64,000 nucleotides of DNA from a bacterium. GTDB lineage: Bacteria > Planctomycetota > JAFGQW01. Under the pieces are notes generated by a model. The model did no database searches, was not told the origin of the DNA, and worked only from the letters and a program-made list of their open reading frames with translations. The translations under genes were made by a program, and so were the position numbers. The stretch covers positions 248,001 to 312,000 of the forward strand of contig JAUHXU010000005.1 in NCBI GenBank assembly GCA_030426805.1. Reading direction: 5' to 3'. Positions 26,532 through 34,950 of this stretch are shown piece by piece; within the stretch, counting starts at the first letter, position 1, and the number at the start of each line of letters is the position of its first letter.

Positions 26532-27148
26532 CCGCGATCGACTGGTTCGTCGTCGCCGCCTACGCGTCGCTCGTCGTCGAGATGCTCTGGTTCGCCGTGC
26601 CGAGTGAGGCGTCGACGCTGCAGCTCTTCACCCGTCCCGGCGACGACGACGACGCGGTCGGCCACGCCCGCGGGCGGTCGATCGGCGCGAAGATCCTCGG
26701 TTATCTGCTGCCGACCGCGATCGGCGTCGCAGCGTTCTGCATCCCGCTCGCGGCAGCGACGATCCCCGGCGCGTTCGAACGCCTGCTGCCGATCGGCGCG
26801 CTCGTCCACCCGGTCGCACGCGGCGTCGGCGTCGTGCTCGTCGTCGCGGGTCGCGTGATCACCGTGACCGCGATGCGCCAGCTCCGGGGGCGCGCCGGCA
26901 AGGACGTCGAGGCGACCGGGCTCTTCGCATGGTCGCGCAACCCGGGGCTCGTCGGGATGTATGTGCTCTACGCCGGCCTCGTGCTGATCGTGCCGAGCGC
27001 GCTCTTCATCGCCGCGTTCGTCCCCTACGTGTGGAACATGGACCGGCGCGTCCGTCTCGAGGAGAGCCACCTCGCACGGATCGGCGGGGAACCGTATGCT
27101 CGCTACCGGCGCGAAGTGCCGCGCTACGTGGGAACACGATCGCGATGA
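26528..27148 (+). CDS. Isoprenylcysteine-methyltransferase-like membrane methyltransferase
   Basis: About 206 aa, five membrane helices. The C-terminal ATGLFAWSRNPGLVGMYV and EESHLARIGGEPYARYRREV match the ICMT/PEMT fold (RNP-x2 and E-x3-L-x5-Y-x-Y pattern) that binds SAM at the membrane face. It would methylate a lipid-like or membrane-bound acceptor. GTG start coupled to the CDP-alcohol transferase. Confidence 0.85.
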   Translation: MTAIDWFVVAAYASLVVEMLWFAVPSEASTLQLFTRPGDDDDAVGHARGRSIGAKILGYLLPTAIGVAAFCIPLAAATIPGAFERLLPIGALVHPVARGVGVVLVVAGRVITVTAMRQLRGRAGKDVEATGLFAWSRNPGLVGMYVLYAGLVLIVPSALFIAAFVPYVWNMDRRVRLEESHLARIGGEPYARYRREVPRYVGTRSR

Positions 27149-27861
27149 ACGACCCCGAGACCTACACCCAACGCGACGTCATCGACTGGTTCGATCGGAC
27201 GTATGCCGAACACGGCTTCGACTACCTGCGCCCGGTCGCGGCGTATCCGATCTACCTGCAACTGCTCGGCGCGGTGCCCGGCGAGCGCCTCCTCGACGTC
27301 GCGTGCGGTCCCGGCCAGCTCCTCCGCGCGGCGATCGCTCGCGGCGTCGACGCGACTGGTGTGGACGTCTCCGCCCAGGCCGTTGCGATGGCACGCGACG
27401 CGTTGCCCGACGCGCGGGTCGAGGAGGGAAACGCCGAGGCCCTGCCGTTCGACGACGCGTCGTTCTCGCTCGTCACGTGCATCGGCGCGATCGAGCGGAT
27501 GTTCGATCGGCCCGCTGCGCTCGCCGAGATGCGTCGGGTCGCGACGCCGGACGCGCGCTTCTGCGTGATGGTGCGCAACGCGAACACGCTGTCGTGGCGC
27601 ATCTGGCGGCAGTGGCTCGATCGGCAGAATCGGCGCGGCCATCAGGACGCGCTGTCGCTCGACGCATGGACGGCGCTGTTCGGCGACGCCGGTTTCGCGA
27701 TCGACGACGTGCTGCCCGACCAGTGGTTCCGGCAGCGGGTGCGGCGCGTGTTGCGTGGTTTCCGCGCGCCCGACGTGCGCCGCCCGGAGCCGGTCGCGCG
27801 CGGCTGGCTCCCGCTCGGCGTCGCCAACGAGTTCATCTTCGTGATGCGGCACGCCCCGTGA
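27145..27861 (+). CDS. SAM-dependent methyltransferase (Methyltransf_11 type)
   Basis: 238 aa. Motif I LLDVACGPGQLLRAA, motif post-I ATGVDVSAQAVAMA, EEGNAEALPFDDASFSLVTC and a C-terminal helix-strand pair match UbiE-like class I enzymes. Acceptor unknown. ATGA coupling to the ICMT-like gene and GTGA coupling to the following methyltransferase place it within one translational unit. Confidence 0.85.
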   Translation: MNDPETYTQRDVIDWFDRTYAEHGFDYLRPVAAYPIYLQLLGAVPGERLLDVACGPGQLLRAAIARGVDATGVDVSAQAVAMARDALPDARVEEGNAEALPFDDASFSLVTCIGAIERMFDRPAALAEMRRVATPDARFCVMVRNANTLSWRIWRQWLDRQNRRGHQDALSLDAWTALFGDAGFAIDDVLPDQWFRQRVRRVLRGFRAPDVRRPEPVARGWLPLGVANEFIFVMRHAP

Positions 27862-28679
27862 GCGACCGTCTCTACGAGGGGCTCGCACGCTACCACTGGT
27901 GGCGGCGTCGGCTGGCGCGCGCCCGACCCGGCGAACGGCTCGAACTGCACAAGCGGCTCGCGGCGGGCGATGCCGACGGACCGGCGGCGGGCGTGGCGGG
28001 CCTCGACGCGTGGCTCGCGGACCGGATCGGCCCGCTCGACGGCGCGCACGTGCTCGACCTCGGCTGCGGGTTCGGCGCGACGTTGTTCGCACTCGCCGCA
28101 CGCGGTGCGACCGGGGTCGGCGTCACCGCGAGCCCGTATCAGGTCCGACGCGCGAACGAACAGGCGCGCGCGCTCGGCCTCGACGATCGGGTGCGCTTCG
28201 TGCAACAGCGCTTCGACGCGCCGATCGACGGTCACTTCGACGCAGCCGTTGCGGTCGAGTCGCTGATCCACGCCACAGACGTGGACGCGGTGCTCGCGAA
28301 CGTCGCCCGCGCACTACGCCCGGGCGGGCGGTTCGTCGCGCTCGAAGACTGCGGCGCGGACGTGCTCCCCGACGACGCCGACACGTCCCTGCTGTGCGAA
28401 CGCTGGGTGCTCGGTCGGTTGCAGCATGCGGGCGAGGTGCGCGAAGCGCTCGACCGCCACGGTTTTCGGATCCGCGAGACGATCGACCTGACCGCGCAGG
28501 TCGCGCCGCGACCGGCGGCGGTGCTCGACGCGAGCGAGCGTCGGCTCCGGCGCACACGGCGATGGTTGCCGGTCGGTCGCGACGTCGTCGACGCGTTCCT
28601 CGGCGGCGTCGCACTCGAACGACTCTACGCACGCGGTGCGATGCGCTACCTCGCGTGGATCGCCGAGGTCGACCGATGA
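27858..28679 (+). CDS. SAM-dependent methyltransferase (small-molecule type)
   Basis: 273 aa. Motif I is VLDLGCGFGATLFALA, then GVGVTASPYQVRRANEQ, RVRFVQQRFDAP and AALRPGGRF-type motif ARALRPGGRFVALED. This set is shared with gamma-tocopherol, sterol and phosphoethanolamine N-methyltransferases. An N-terminal helical cap (YHWWRRRLARARPGERLELH) is unusual. With the previous gene and the ICMT-like protein it makes three methyltransferases in a row, suggesting a multiply methylated product. Confidence 0.85.
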   Translation: MSDRLYEGLARYHWWRRRLARARPGERLELHKRLAAGDADGPAAGVAGLDAWLADRIGPLDGAHVLDLGCGFGATLFALAARGATGVGVTASPYQVRRANEQARALGLDDRVRFVQQRFDAPIDGHFDAAVAVESLIHATDVDAVLANVARALRPGGRFVALEDCGADVLPDDADTSLLCERWVLGRLQHAGEVREALDRHGFRIRETIDLTAQVAPRPAAVLDASERRLRRTRRWLPVGRDVVDAFLGGVALERLYARGAMRYLAWIAEVDR

Positions 28680-30343
28680 TGCGCGCCGTCGTCGCGCTCG
28701 CGACCGCGGTGCCGATCGCGCTCGTGCTGTTCGTCGCGCTCGCATGGTCGTCGGCGGTGCCGGAGCCCGAGGATTGGCGGCGCCTCGCCGGGCGCGAACC
28801 GTTGTGCTTCGAGTGGAACGACGTGACGGCCGCCGACGAAACGCCGAAGCTCTACGTGTTTCGCGCGCTTTACGCGGGGCTGCTCGCACTCCCCGGCAGC
28901 GACTTCGGGCGACTCGCGATCGTCGGCTGGCTCCTCGCGGTCGGGACGTGGTGGATGAGCCGGCGGCTGACGATCCCGGCCGACGGCGCCGGCCGCGCGT
29001 TCACCGCGGCGTTCGGCCTCGTCGCGGCGTTCGTCGCATTCTCGCCGTCGTTCGGCGCGGACTGGCTGCTCGGCGCCCGGCTGCAGGTCTTCGTGCCGCC
29101 GCTCGCGGCCGTCGTCGGCGCGGCGTTGCTCCTGGGCACCGGCCGGCATCGGCTGCGGATCATCGGCGCGCTGCTGCTCGCGGCGCTCGCGGTCTTCACC
29201 GATCCGCGCGGCCCGCTCGTGTGGATCGCACTCGCCCCGCTCGTCTGGGCGTCGACGCGCGCGGCCGGCGGACGTGCCGGCGTCGCGCTCGCGGTGTGGA
29301 TCGTCGCCGGCAACGTGCTCACGGTGATCGCGCACGACGACTTCACGACGACCGCGGCGACGAAGCCGGGCCTCGGCGCGCACGTCGTGACCGCGCCGGT
29401 CGCGGTCGCCGACTACGCGCTGCGCCACGTGTGCGACGGCCTGCCGCTGACCGCGCTCGCGTCGACGCCGACACTCCGCGGCGTCGGCGCCGGGCTGCTC
29501 GCGCTCTGGCTCGTCCTCGGCGTCGTGATCGCGTGCCGAAGCGCACACCCCGATCGACTCCGCGCGACCGCGTGGTGGTCGCTCGCGGCGTTCGGCGCGC
29601 TGTCCCCGCTGCTCGCGATCGGCGACGCGTTTCCACCGCGCGCGCCGGCCGAATGGGTGCGCGAGTTCACGTGGGGCGCGTGGCTGCTGCCGATCGGCGT
29701 GCTCGCCGGCTTCCGCGCGATCGCACCCCGCATCGCGTCGATCCCGGTCGCGGCCGGGCTGGCTGCAATGGGTATCGCCGCGCTCGTCGACTTCGCGCCG
29801 TCCACCGTGCACCTCGGCCGTCAGCGAAGCTGGCTCGGCCACGGCACCGCGATGCACGTCTTCTACGATGCACTGGGCGAGGGTCGAATGTCGCCGCACC
29901 TACGGCCGCCGGTCCCCGGTTCGCCGCGCGCCGCCCACCTGCGCGGGCTCGGCCTGCTCGGCGGCGCCGCCCCGGCATCGACGTCGCTCCGCGACCTGCG
30001 GGTCGTCACCGACGGTCCGGCGCCCGGCCGCCTCACGGCGGTGCGCACGATCGGCGCGGTCGGCGAGGTCGCCGCCGGTCGATTCCGCCGCGGCCCCGAC
30101 GCGGTGCTGTTGACGCTCCGTCGCGGCACCGACGAGACGATCATCCAGCTCACGCACCCCGACTACCTCGAGCCCGACGCGACGCTGCCGTGGCTGGCGC
30201 CGTTCGTCGCGACCGCGTTCGTCGTCGACGACGAGGTGCGCGCCTACGCGTTCGACGCCGCCGCCCGCACCGCGCGACCGCTCGACGGCGTGTGGCGCTT
30301 CGACGGCCGCGCGTTCGCCGACGTGACGGGCGGTGCGCGATGA
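28676..30343 (+). CDS. Large multi-pass membrane protein with extracytoplasmic C-terminal domain
   Basis: About 555 aa. Roughly ten membrane helices up to about residue 375, then a soluble C-terminal domain of about 180 residues (from RQRSWLGHG). The first exposed loop has REPLCFEWNDVTAADETPKLYVF. The layout (helix bundle plus outer domain) resembles GT-C-type transferases, but no catalytic acidic motif is convincing, so the function is left open. ATG overlaps the methyltransferase stop, and its stop overlaps the phosphatase-superfamily gene. Confidence 0.7.
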   Translation: MMRAVVALATAVPIALVLFVALAWSSAVPEPEDWRRLAGREPLCFEWNDVTAADETPKLYVFRALYAGLLALPGSDFGRLAIVGWLLAVGTWWMSRRLTIPADGAGRAFTAAFGLVAAFVAFSPSFGADWLLGARLQVFVPPLAAVVGAALLLGTGRHRLRIIGALLLAALAVFTDPRGPLVWIALAPLVWASTRAAGGRAGVALAVWIVAGNVLTVIAHDDFTTTAATKPGLGAHVVTAPVAVADYALRHVCDGLPLTALASTPTLRGVGAGLLALWLVLGVVIACRSAHPDRLRATAWWSLAAFGALSPLLAIGDAFPPRAPAEWVREFTWGAWLLPIGVLAGFRAIAPRIASIPVAAGLAAMGIAALVDFAPSTVHLGRQRSWLGHGTAMHVFYDALGEGRMSPHLRPPVPGSPRAAHLRGLGLLGGAAPASTSLRDLRVVTDGPAPGRLTAVRTIGAVGEVAAGRFRRGPDAVLLTLRRGTDETIIQLTHPDYLEPDATLPWLAPFVATAFVVDDEVRAYAFDAAARTARPLDGVWRFDGRAFADVTGGAR

Positions 30344-31974
30344 AGCGTGCGCTCGCAATCGTCGCGGGACTGATCGCGCTGCACGTCGCGTCGACGGTCC
30401 GCTTTCAGTGGCAGGACGGCGCGTGGTATGCCGACATGCTGCGGCTGAACCCCGACGTCGTGATGATCCTCGCGATCGCGGTCGCCGCGGCGCTCGCGGC
30501 CGGCTACCGCGCGTGGCTGACACACCTGACGGTGCTCACGATCGCGTTCGTCCTCGTCTACCGGCTCGGGGAGACCGCAGTGCCCGCGTATCGCCACCGG
30601 CCGTTCGACCCGTTCAACGACGTGCTCGAACTCGAGGGCCTGCACCACCTGATGACGCACGGGCGTAGCGCGTTCGCGCAGTGGGCCGTCCGGATCGGCG
30701 CGCTGCTCGGCATCGTGCTCGCGTGGCTCGGGCTCTTCGTCGCGCTCCGTCCGACGCTGCGCGCCGCGGCCCGGCCGGCGTTCGGTTTCGCGCTGCTCGG
30801 CGTGCTCCAGGCGATCGTCGTCGTCGCGTGGCTCGACGGTGCCGCGCCCGAACGCGATCGGAGCCGCGTCTACACGACGAGCGTCCTCGCGGCGGCGGCG
30901 GCCGAGGCGGACGACCTGCTGTCGACCGGACGCTGGAACGTGCGCGAACGATTCGCCGCGTATTCCGCGAAAGCCCGCGCGCGACTCGACGGCGTGCCGA
31001 CCGACCTCGGGAAGCTCGATGGCGTCGACGTCGTCGTCTTCTTCATCGAGTCCTACGGGCGCTGCATCTACCGCTCCGCCGAGGGCCGGCGTGCGCTCGA
31101 CGACTGGCTCCCGACGATCGAGCGCGAGATCACCGGCGGCGGCCTGCACGTCGCGAGCGCGTTCGCGACGATGTCGGTCAGCGGCGGCGAGTCGTCGCTC
31201 GCCCACGCCGAGCTACTGACCGGCACGACCGTCGACACGTATCGCATCTTCGACCGATTGCTGCGGAGCGGCCTGCCGACGCTGCCGGCCTTGCTCCGCG
31301 CCCACGGGCACCGGACGATCTCGGTGCACCCGATCATGGAGCACGCGTGGCCGGAGGGGATGGCGTTCTACGGCTTCGACGCGGCGATGTTCAACGACGC
31401 GTTTCCGTATCAGGGGCGCAGCTACCACTGGGGCGTGATGCCGGATCAATTCGCGCTCGCGGTCCTGCTCGACCGCGAGTTCCGCGCGACCGATCGCGCG
31501 CCGTGCTTCGCGCACTACGTGTCGGTGACGAGCCACGCGCCGTGGAGCCACCTGCCGCCGTATCTGCCGTCGTGGCGCGACGCGACCGCGCCGAACGCGT
31601 TCGCCGGCGAACCCGCGCGCGTGATCCCGGTGTCGCTCAGCGACGACTTCCGTCACTACCCGGGCATCCTCGACGCCTACCACGACGCGATTCGCTACTC
31701 GCTGCGCACCGCGGGCGGCTTCTGCCGTGAACTGACGCGCCCGTTCCTCGTGCTCGTCCTCGGTGACCACCAACCGCCGCTCGACCTCCCGGCCGACGCG
31801 ACCCGCGACGTCCCGATCCACGCGATCACGAACCGCCCCGAACTCCTCGAGCCCTTCCGCACCCGCGGCTGGACCGACGGCCTCCGCCCCACCGACGACG
31901 CCCCGGCGTTCGCGGCCCCGACGTTCCTCGCGGACTTCCTGCGCGACTTCTCGAACGGCACGACGGCGAAGTGA
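30340..31974 (+). CDS. LTA-synthase-like sulfatase / phosphoglycerol-transferase family protein
   Basis: About 544 aa. Five N-terminal membrane helices precede an alkaline-phosphatase-superfamily ectodomain. Metal and active-site elements are visible: VFFIESYGR (first metal ligand Glu), SVSGGESSLAHAELL (nucleophile region, with Ser rather than the usual Thr), YVSVTSHAPW and LVLGDHQPPL (late Asp-His ligands). Such enzymes transfer phosphoglycerol or phosphoethanolamine onto envelope polymers. It ends the six-gene rightward train. The Ser/Thr assignment of the nucleophile needs alignment. Confidence 0.82.
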   Translation: MKRALAIVAGLIALHVASTVRFQWQDGAWYADMLRLNPDVVMILAIAVAAALAAGYRAWLTHLTVLTIAFVLVYRLGETAVPAYRHRPFDPFNDVLELEGLHHLMTHGRSAFAQWAVRIGALLGIVLAWLGLFVALRPTLRAAARPAFGFALLGVLQAIVVVAWLDGAAPERDRSRVYTTSVLAAAAAEADDLLSTGRWNVRERFAAYSAKARARLDGVPTDLGKLDGVDVVVFFIESYGRCIYRSAEGRRALDDWLPTIEREITGGGLHVASAFATMSVSGGESSLAHAELLTGTTVDTYRIFDRLLRSGLPTLPALLRAHGHRTISVHPIMEHAWPEGMAFYGFDAAMFNDAFPYQGRSYHWGVMPDQFALAVLLDREFRATDRAPCFAHYVSVTSHAPWSHLPPYLPSWRDATAPNAFAGEPARVIPVSLSDDFRHYPGILDAYHDAIRYSLRTAGGFCRELTRPFLVLVLGDHQPPLDLPADATRDVPIHAITNRPELLEPFRTRGWTDGLRPTDDAPAFAAPTFLADFLRDFSNGTTAK

Positions 31975-31984
31975 CGGGGTGCGC

Positions 31985-32839
31985 CTATCCGCCCGTGCCG
32001 GGGAGGTCGCTACGGGGGTCGATCAGCTCGTTGAACTCCGCGACGGTGGGCACGCCGTCGAGGTAGTGGAACGTGCCGTTCTGCGCCACTTCGCGCGCCG
32101 CGTCGAGGGCGGCCGCGAAGGCGGTGCGAACGAACGACGTGCCGATCGAAACGCGGCGCACGCCGATGCCCCGGAGTTCTTCGAGCGTCATCCGTATCGC
32201 TCCGATGCCGGCGACGAAGTTGACCGGGCGCGCACTGCGCGCGCAGACGTCGCGAAGGGCGTCGACATCCGGCAAGCCCGGCGCATACAAGACGTGCGCC
32301 CCGACGCGCTCGTACGCCTCGAGGCGCCAGAAGGTGTCGTCGAGATCGGGATTGTCGCGCACGAAGTTCTCGTTGCGCGCGGTCAACGTGAACGGATCCG
32401 GCAGTGCATCGGCGGCCTCCACCGCGGCGTGGACTCGCTCAACCGCCAGCGTACGATCGTAAATCGGCGCGTCCGGTCGGTACGTCGCATCCTCGATCGA
32501 GCCGCCTGCGAGGCCGATTTCCCCCGCGCGACGCACGGTCTCCGCCACCGTCGACGGTGAATCGCCGAAACCGTTTTCGAGGTCGGCGGATACCGGCAGA
32601 TCAGTCGCGTCGACGATCTGCTTCGCGTGAGCGAACGTCTCGTCGGCCGACACCGCGGCGATTCCATCGCGCCGCCCCAACGAGAACGCGAGGCCGGCAC
32701 TGGTGGTCGCCAACGCGGTGAATCCCATGTTCGTGAAGAGGCGCGCCGTTCCCGCGTCCCACGGATTCGGGAGGACGAGCAGCTCGTCGGTTTCATGCAG
32801 TCGACGAAACGACTCGCCACGGGAGACTGTGTTGGCCAA
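31985..32839 (-). CDS. Isocitrate lyase / PEP mutase family protein
   Basis: About 284 aa. LLVLPNPWDAGTARLF, ALATTSAGLAFSLG, SADLENGFGDSP, GSIEDATYRP and NFVAGIG are the hallmark blocks of the ICL/PEPM superfamily. The KKCGH loop of true isocitrate lyase is absent, so it is a PEPM-like lyase or decarboxylase of small alpha-keto acids. The best start is TTG at 32839, preceded by AGGAG at proper spacing; no ATG fits the domain boundary. It stands alone on the minus strand after the convergent rightward train. Confidence 0.85.
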   Translation of the reverse strand: MANTVSRGESFRRLHETDELLVLPNPWDAGTARLFTNMGFTALATTSAGLAFSLGRRDGIAAVSADETFAHAKQIVDATDLPVSADLENGFGDSPSTVAETVRRAGEIGLAGGSIEDATYRPDAPIYDRTLAVERVHAAVEAADALPDPFTLTARNENFVRDNPDLDDTFWRLEAYERVGAHVLYAPGLPDVDALRDVCARSARPVNFVAGIGAIRMTLEELRGIGVRRVSIGTSFVRTAFAAALDAAREVAQNGTFHYLDGVPTVAEFNELIDPRSDLPGTGG

Positions 32840-32874
32840 GTGGGACTCCTGACTCGTGCGACTCGTCCGGGCGT

Positions 32875-33147
32875 TCAGCGGCCCGGGGGGCTGCCAGGGC
32901 GGTTCACGCTGCGATACGCCAGCGCCCCCGCGAGGGCGAAGACCGCCAATCCGGCGGCGAGCGTCGCATCGCGCCCGAAGCTCGGATCGTCCCAGACGAG
33001 TTGGCCCGTCAGGACGAAACCAAAGCCGACACACATCAAGACCGACGACATCCGCCGCAGTGGGTCCGCACCGGATCGCGCGAAGACGACGCTCATGACG
33101 AGGTGCGTCGCGAACAGGAAACCGAAGACGACTTCGGATGACAACAT
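32875..33147 (-). CDS. Small integral membrane protein
   Basis: 90 aa, three predicted helices (EVVFGFLFATHLVMSVVFA, SSVLMCVGFGFVLTGQLVW, LAAGLAVFALAGALAY). GTAGGA precedes the ATG. It ends 35 nt before the ICL/PEPM-family start on the same strand. No family recognised. Hydrophobic pattern and codon use support it being real. Confidence 0.55.
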   Translation of the reverse strand: MLSSEVVFGFLFATHLVMSVVFARSGADPLRRMSSVLMCVGFGFVLTGQLVWDDPSFGRDATLAAGLAVFALAGALAYRSVNRPGSPPGR

Positions 33148-33405
33148 GAAGCCAATCCTACGCGACCCGACGCGATCGCGCCACCTGACGACGCCGGCGC
33201 GTGAGCGCTACGCACGAAACAGATCGAGCGGCTCGAACGTGCCGCGCAGGACTCTCTTCGCATCCCCGCGCAGCCAGTGACGCGGCTCCGAGAAGCGCGG
33301 TCGCGAGCGTGCCCCCCGGCGAGGATCGCGATCCGACGCGTCGCATCCCGGTTGACGGTCCCGGCGATACCGCGCACCCTTGACCGATCAGCTGGAGATA
33401 CCCGC

Positions 33406-34947
33406 ATGAACCGCCTCCTCTCTCTCCTCCTCGCATTGGCGCTCACCGCGGCGGCCGCGGCGGCGCAGACGAAGGGGCGCCTGCTCGTCGCGACGTGCGC
33501 GGATTGGACCGAGGCGCTCGCGCCGTGGCAGAAGCACCGCGAGGGCCAGGGGTGGAGTGTCGACGTCGTCGGGCTCGCGAAGCCCGGTGACGAGGTCGCC
33601 CGCGTCAAGGCGCGCGAGCGGTTGCGGGCGCGGATCGCACAGGCGCGCCCCGACGCGGTGCTGATCGCGGCCGACGTGGATCACGTCGCGACGTTTCGCT
33701 ACGAGCACCACGAGACCGACCTGCCCTACGGCCTGCCCGACGAAAACGCGATCCCGACGATCGCGGTCGGCCGGATCCCGGCGCGGAGCCGCGCCGAACT
33801 CGCGCCGGTGCTCGCGAAGATCGTCCGCTACGAGTCGACGTTCGTGCCCGACGAGGCGCGCAACACGATCCACTTCTTCGCCGGCCCCGGGTACTTCGGC
33901 ACGTTCGTCGACAGCGCGACCGAGCTGTTCGCGATCAATCTGCTCGCGCGGGCGGTGCCGCAACACTTCCGGCTCCGCGTGCTCTACCAGAGCCCGACGA
34001 CGCCCTATTTCCTGCCGCCACCGCAACCCACCCGCGCGGTGCGCGCCGGGTTCGAGGCCGGCTCGCTCGTCGCGGTCTACGAGGGGCACGGCGCCAATCG
34101 ACGCGTGTGCCGCTACCGCTTCCGCGGCCGCCGCCACGACTACTTCGGCGTCGACGACGTGCGCGGCATGCAGTGCAAACTCCCGCCGTTCTTCGTCGGC
34201 CTGACGTGCTCGACCGGCGATTTCGGCACGGCTGCCAAGCCCGGCCTTTGCGCGTCACTCGTGCTCGAACCCGGCGGGCCGATCGCCGCATTCGGGTCGT
34301 CCGACGTGTCGTACCCGTGGCCCAACTACCTGCTGAGCCTGTCGTCGATCGAGTCGCTTCTCGTGCAGCGGCCGCCGACGATCGGCGACGCCGTCGCGAA
34401 GATCCGCCGTGACTTCGCCGGCCGACGCGGGACGATGGCGCGGCTGATCGCGTCGGTCGCCGGACCACGCCGCGATCGCGCGAAGCAAAAGCGCGATCAC
34501 CAGCACCTCTACAACCTGTTCGGCGATCCGACGACGCGGTTTGCGCCGCCGCCGCGCACGGTCGCGCTCCGCACGCGTATCGACGGCGACCGCCTCGTGA
34601 TCGACGGCACGATCCCCGACTTCGGCGACGGCACCGCGCGCGTGCGCTTCGACGTCGAGCGGACGAAGTTCGCGACGCCGCTGCACCCGATCGACGAAGC
34701 CGCGACACCGGGCAAGGAGCGGCTCCTGACCGAAAACCACGCGCGCGCCGAGTCGAAGACGCTGACGACCGCCGACGTCCCGATCGCAGCCGGCGCATTC
34801 TCGTGGTCGGTGCCGCTGTCGATCGCGCACCGCCGCACGCTCGTCGGGCGCACGCAGCACGTCTACTACGTCCGCGTCTACGCGTTCAGCACCACCCGTG
34901 ACGCGGTCGGCTCGCTCGCCTACAGCGTGCCGGCGCCGGCCGAGTAG
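33406..34947 (+). CDS. Secreted C25 (gingipain-like) cysteine peptidase
   Basis: About 513 aa with signal peptide (LLSLLLALALTAAAAAAQ). The caspase-like fold of C25 is recognisable: TIAVGRIPARSRAEL, VAVYEGHGANR supplying the catalytic His, and FFVGLTCSTGDFG the catalytic Cys. The C-terminal 120 residues are beta-rich and Ig-like. GGAGA sits 8 nt before the ATG. Members cleave after Arg or Lys or act in the type IX system, but no type IX sorting domain is seen. Three bases separate its stop from that of the convergent thrS. Confidence 0.82.
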   Translation: MNRLLSLLLALALTAAAAAAQTKGRLLVATCADWTEALAPWQKHREGQGWSVDVVGLAKPGDEVARVKARERLRARIAQARPDAVLIAADVDHVATFRYEHHETDLPYGLPDENAIPTIAVGRIPARSRAELAPVLAKIVRYESTFVPDEARNTIHFFAGPGYFGTFVDSATELFAINLLARAVPQHFRLRVLYQSPTTPYFLPPPQPTRAVRAGFEAGSLVAVYEGHGANRRVCRYRFRGRRHDYFGVDDVRGMQCKLPPFFVGLTCSTGDFGTAAKPGLCASLVLEPGGPIAAFGSSDVSYPWPNYLLSLSSIESLLVQRPPTIGDAVAKIRRDFAGRRGTMARLIASVAGPRRDRAKQKRDHQHLYNLFGDPTTRFAPPPRTVALRTRIDGDRLVIDGTIPDFGDGTARVRFDVERTKFATPLHPIDEAATPGKERLLTENHARAESKTLTTADVPIAAGAFSWSVPLSIAHRRTLVGRTQHVYYVRVYAFSTTRDAVGSLAYSVPAPAE

Positions 34948-34950
34948 CGG

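Noticed and set aside
33201..33383. 60-aa plus-strand frame before the C25 peptidase
   Set aside because: Low complexity in Arg/Ala/Pro, no ribosome-binding site, and it lies in the upstream control region of the peptidase gene.
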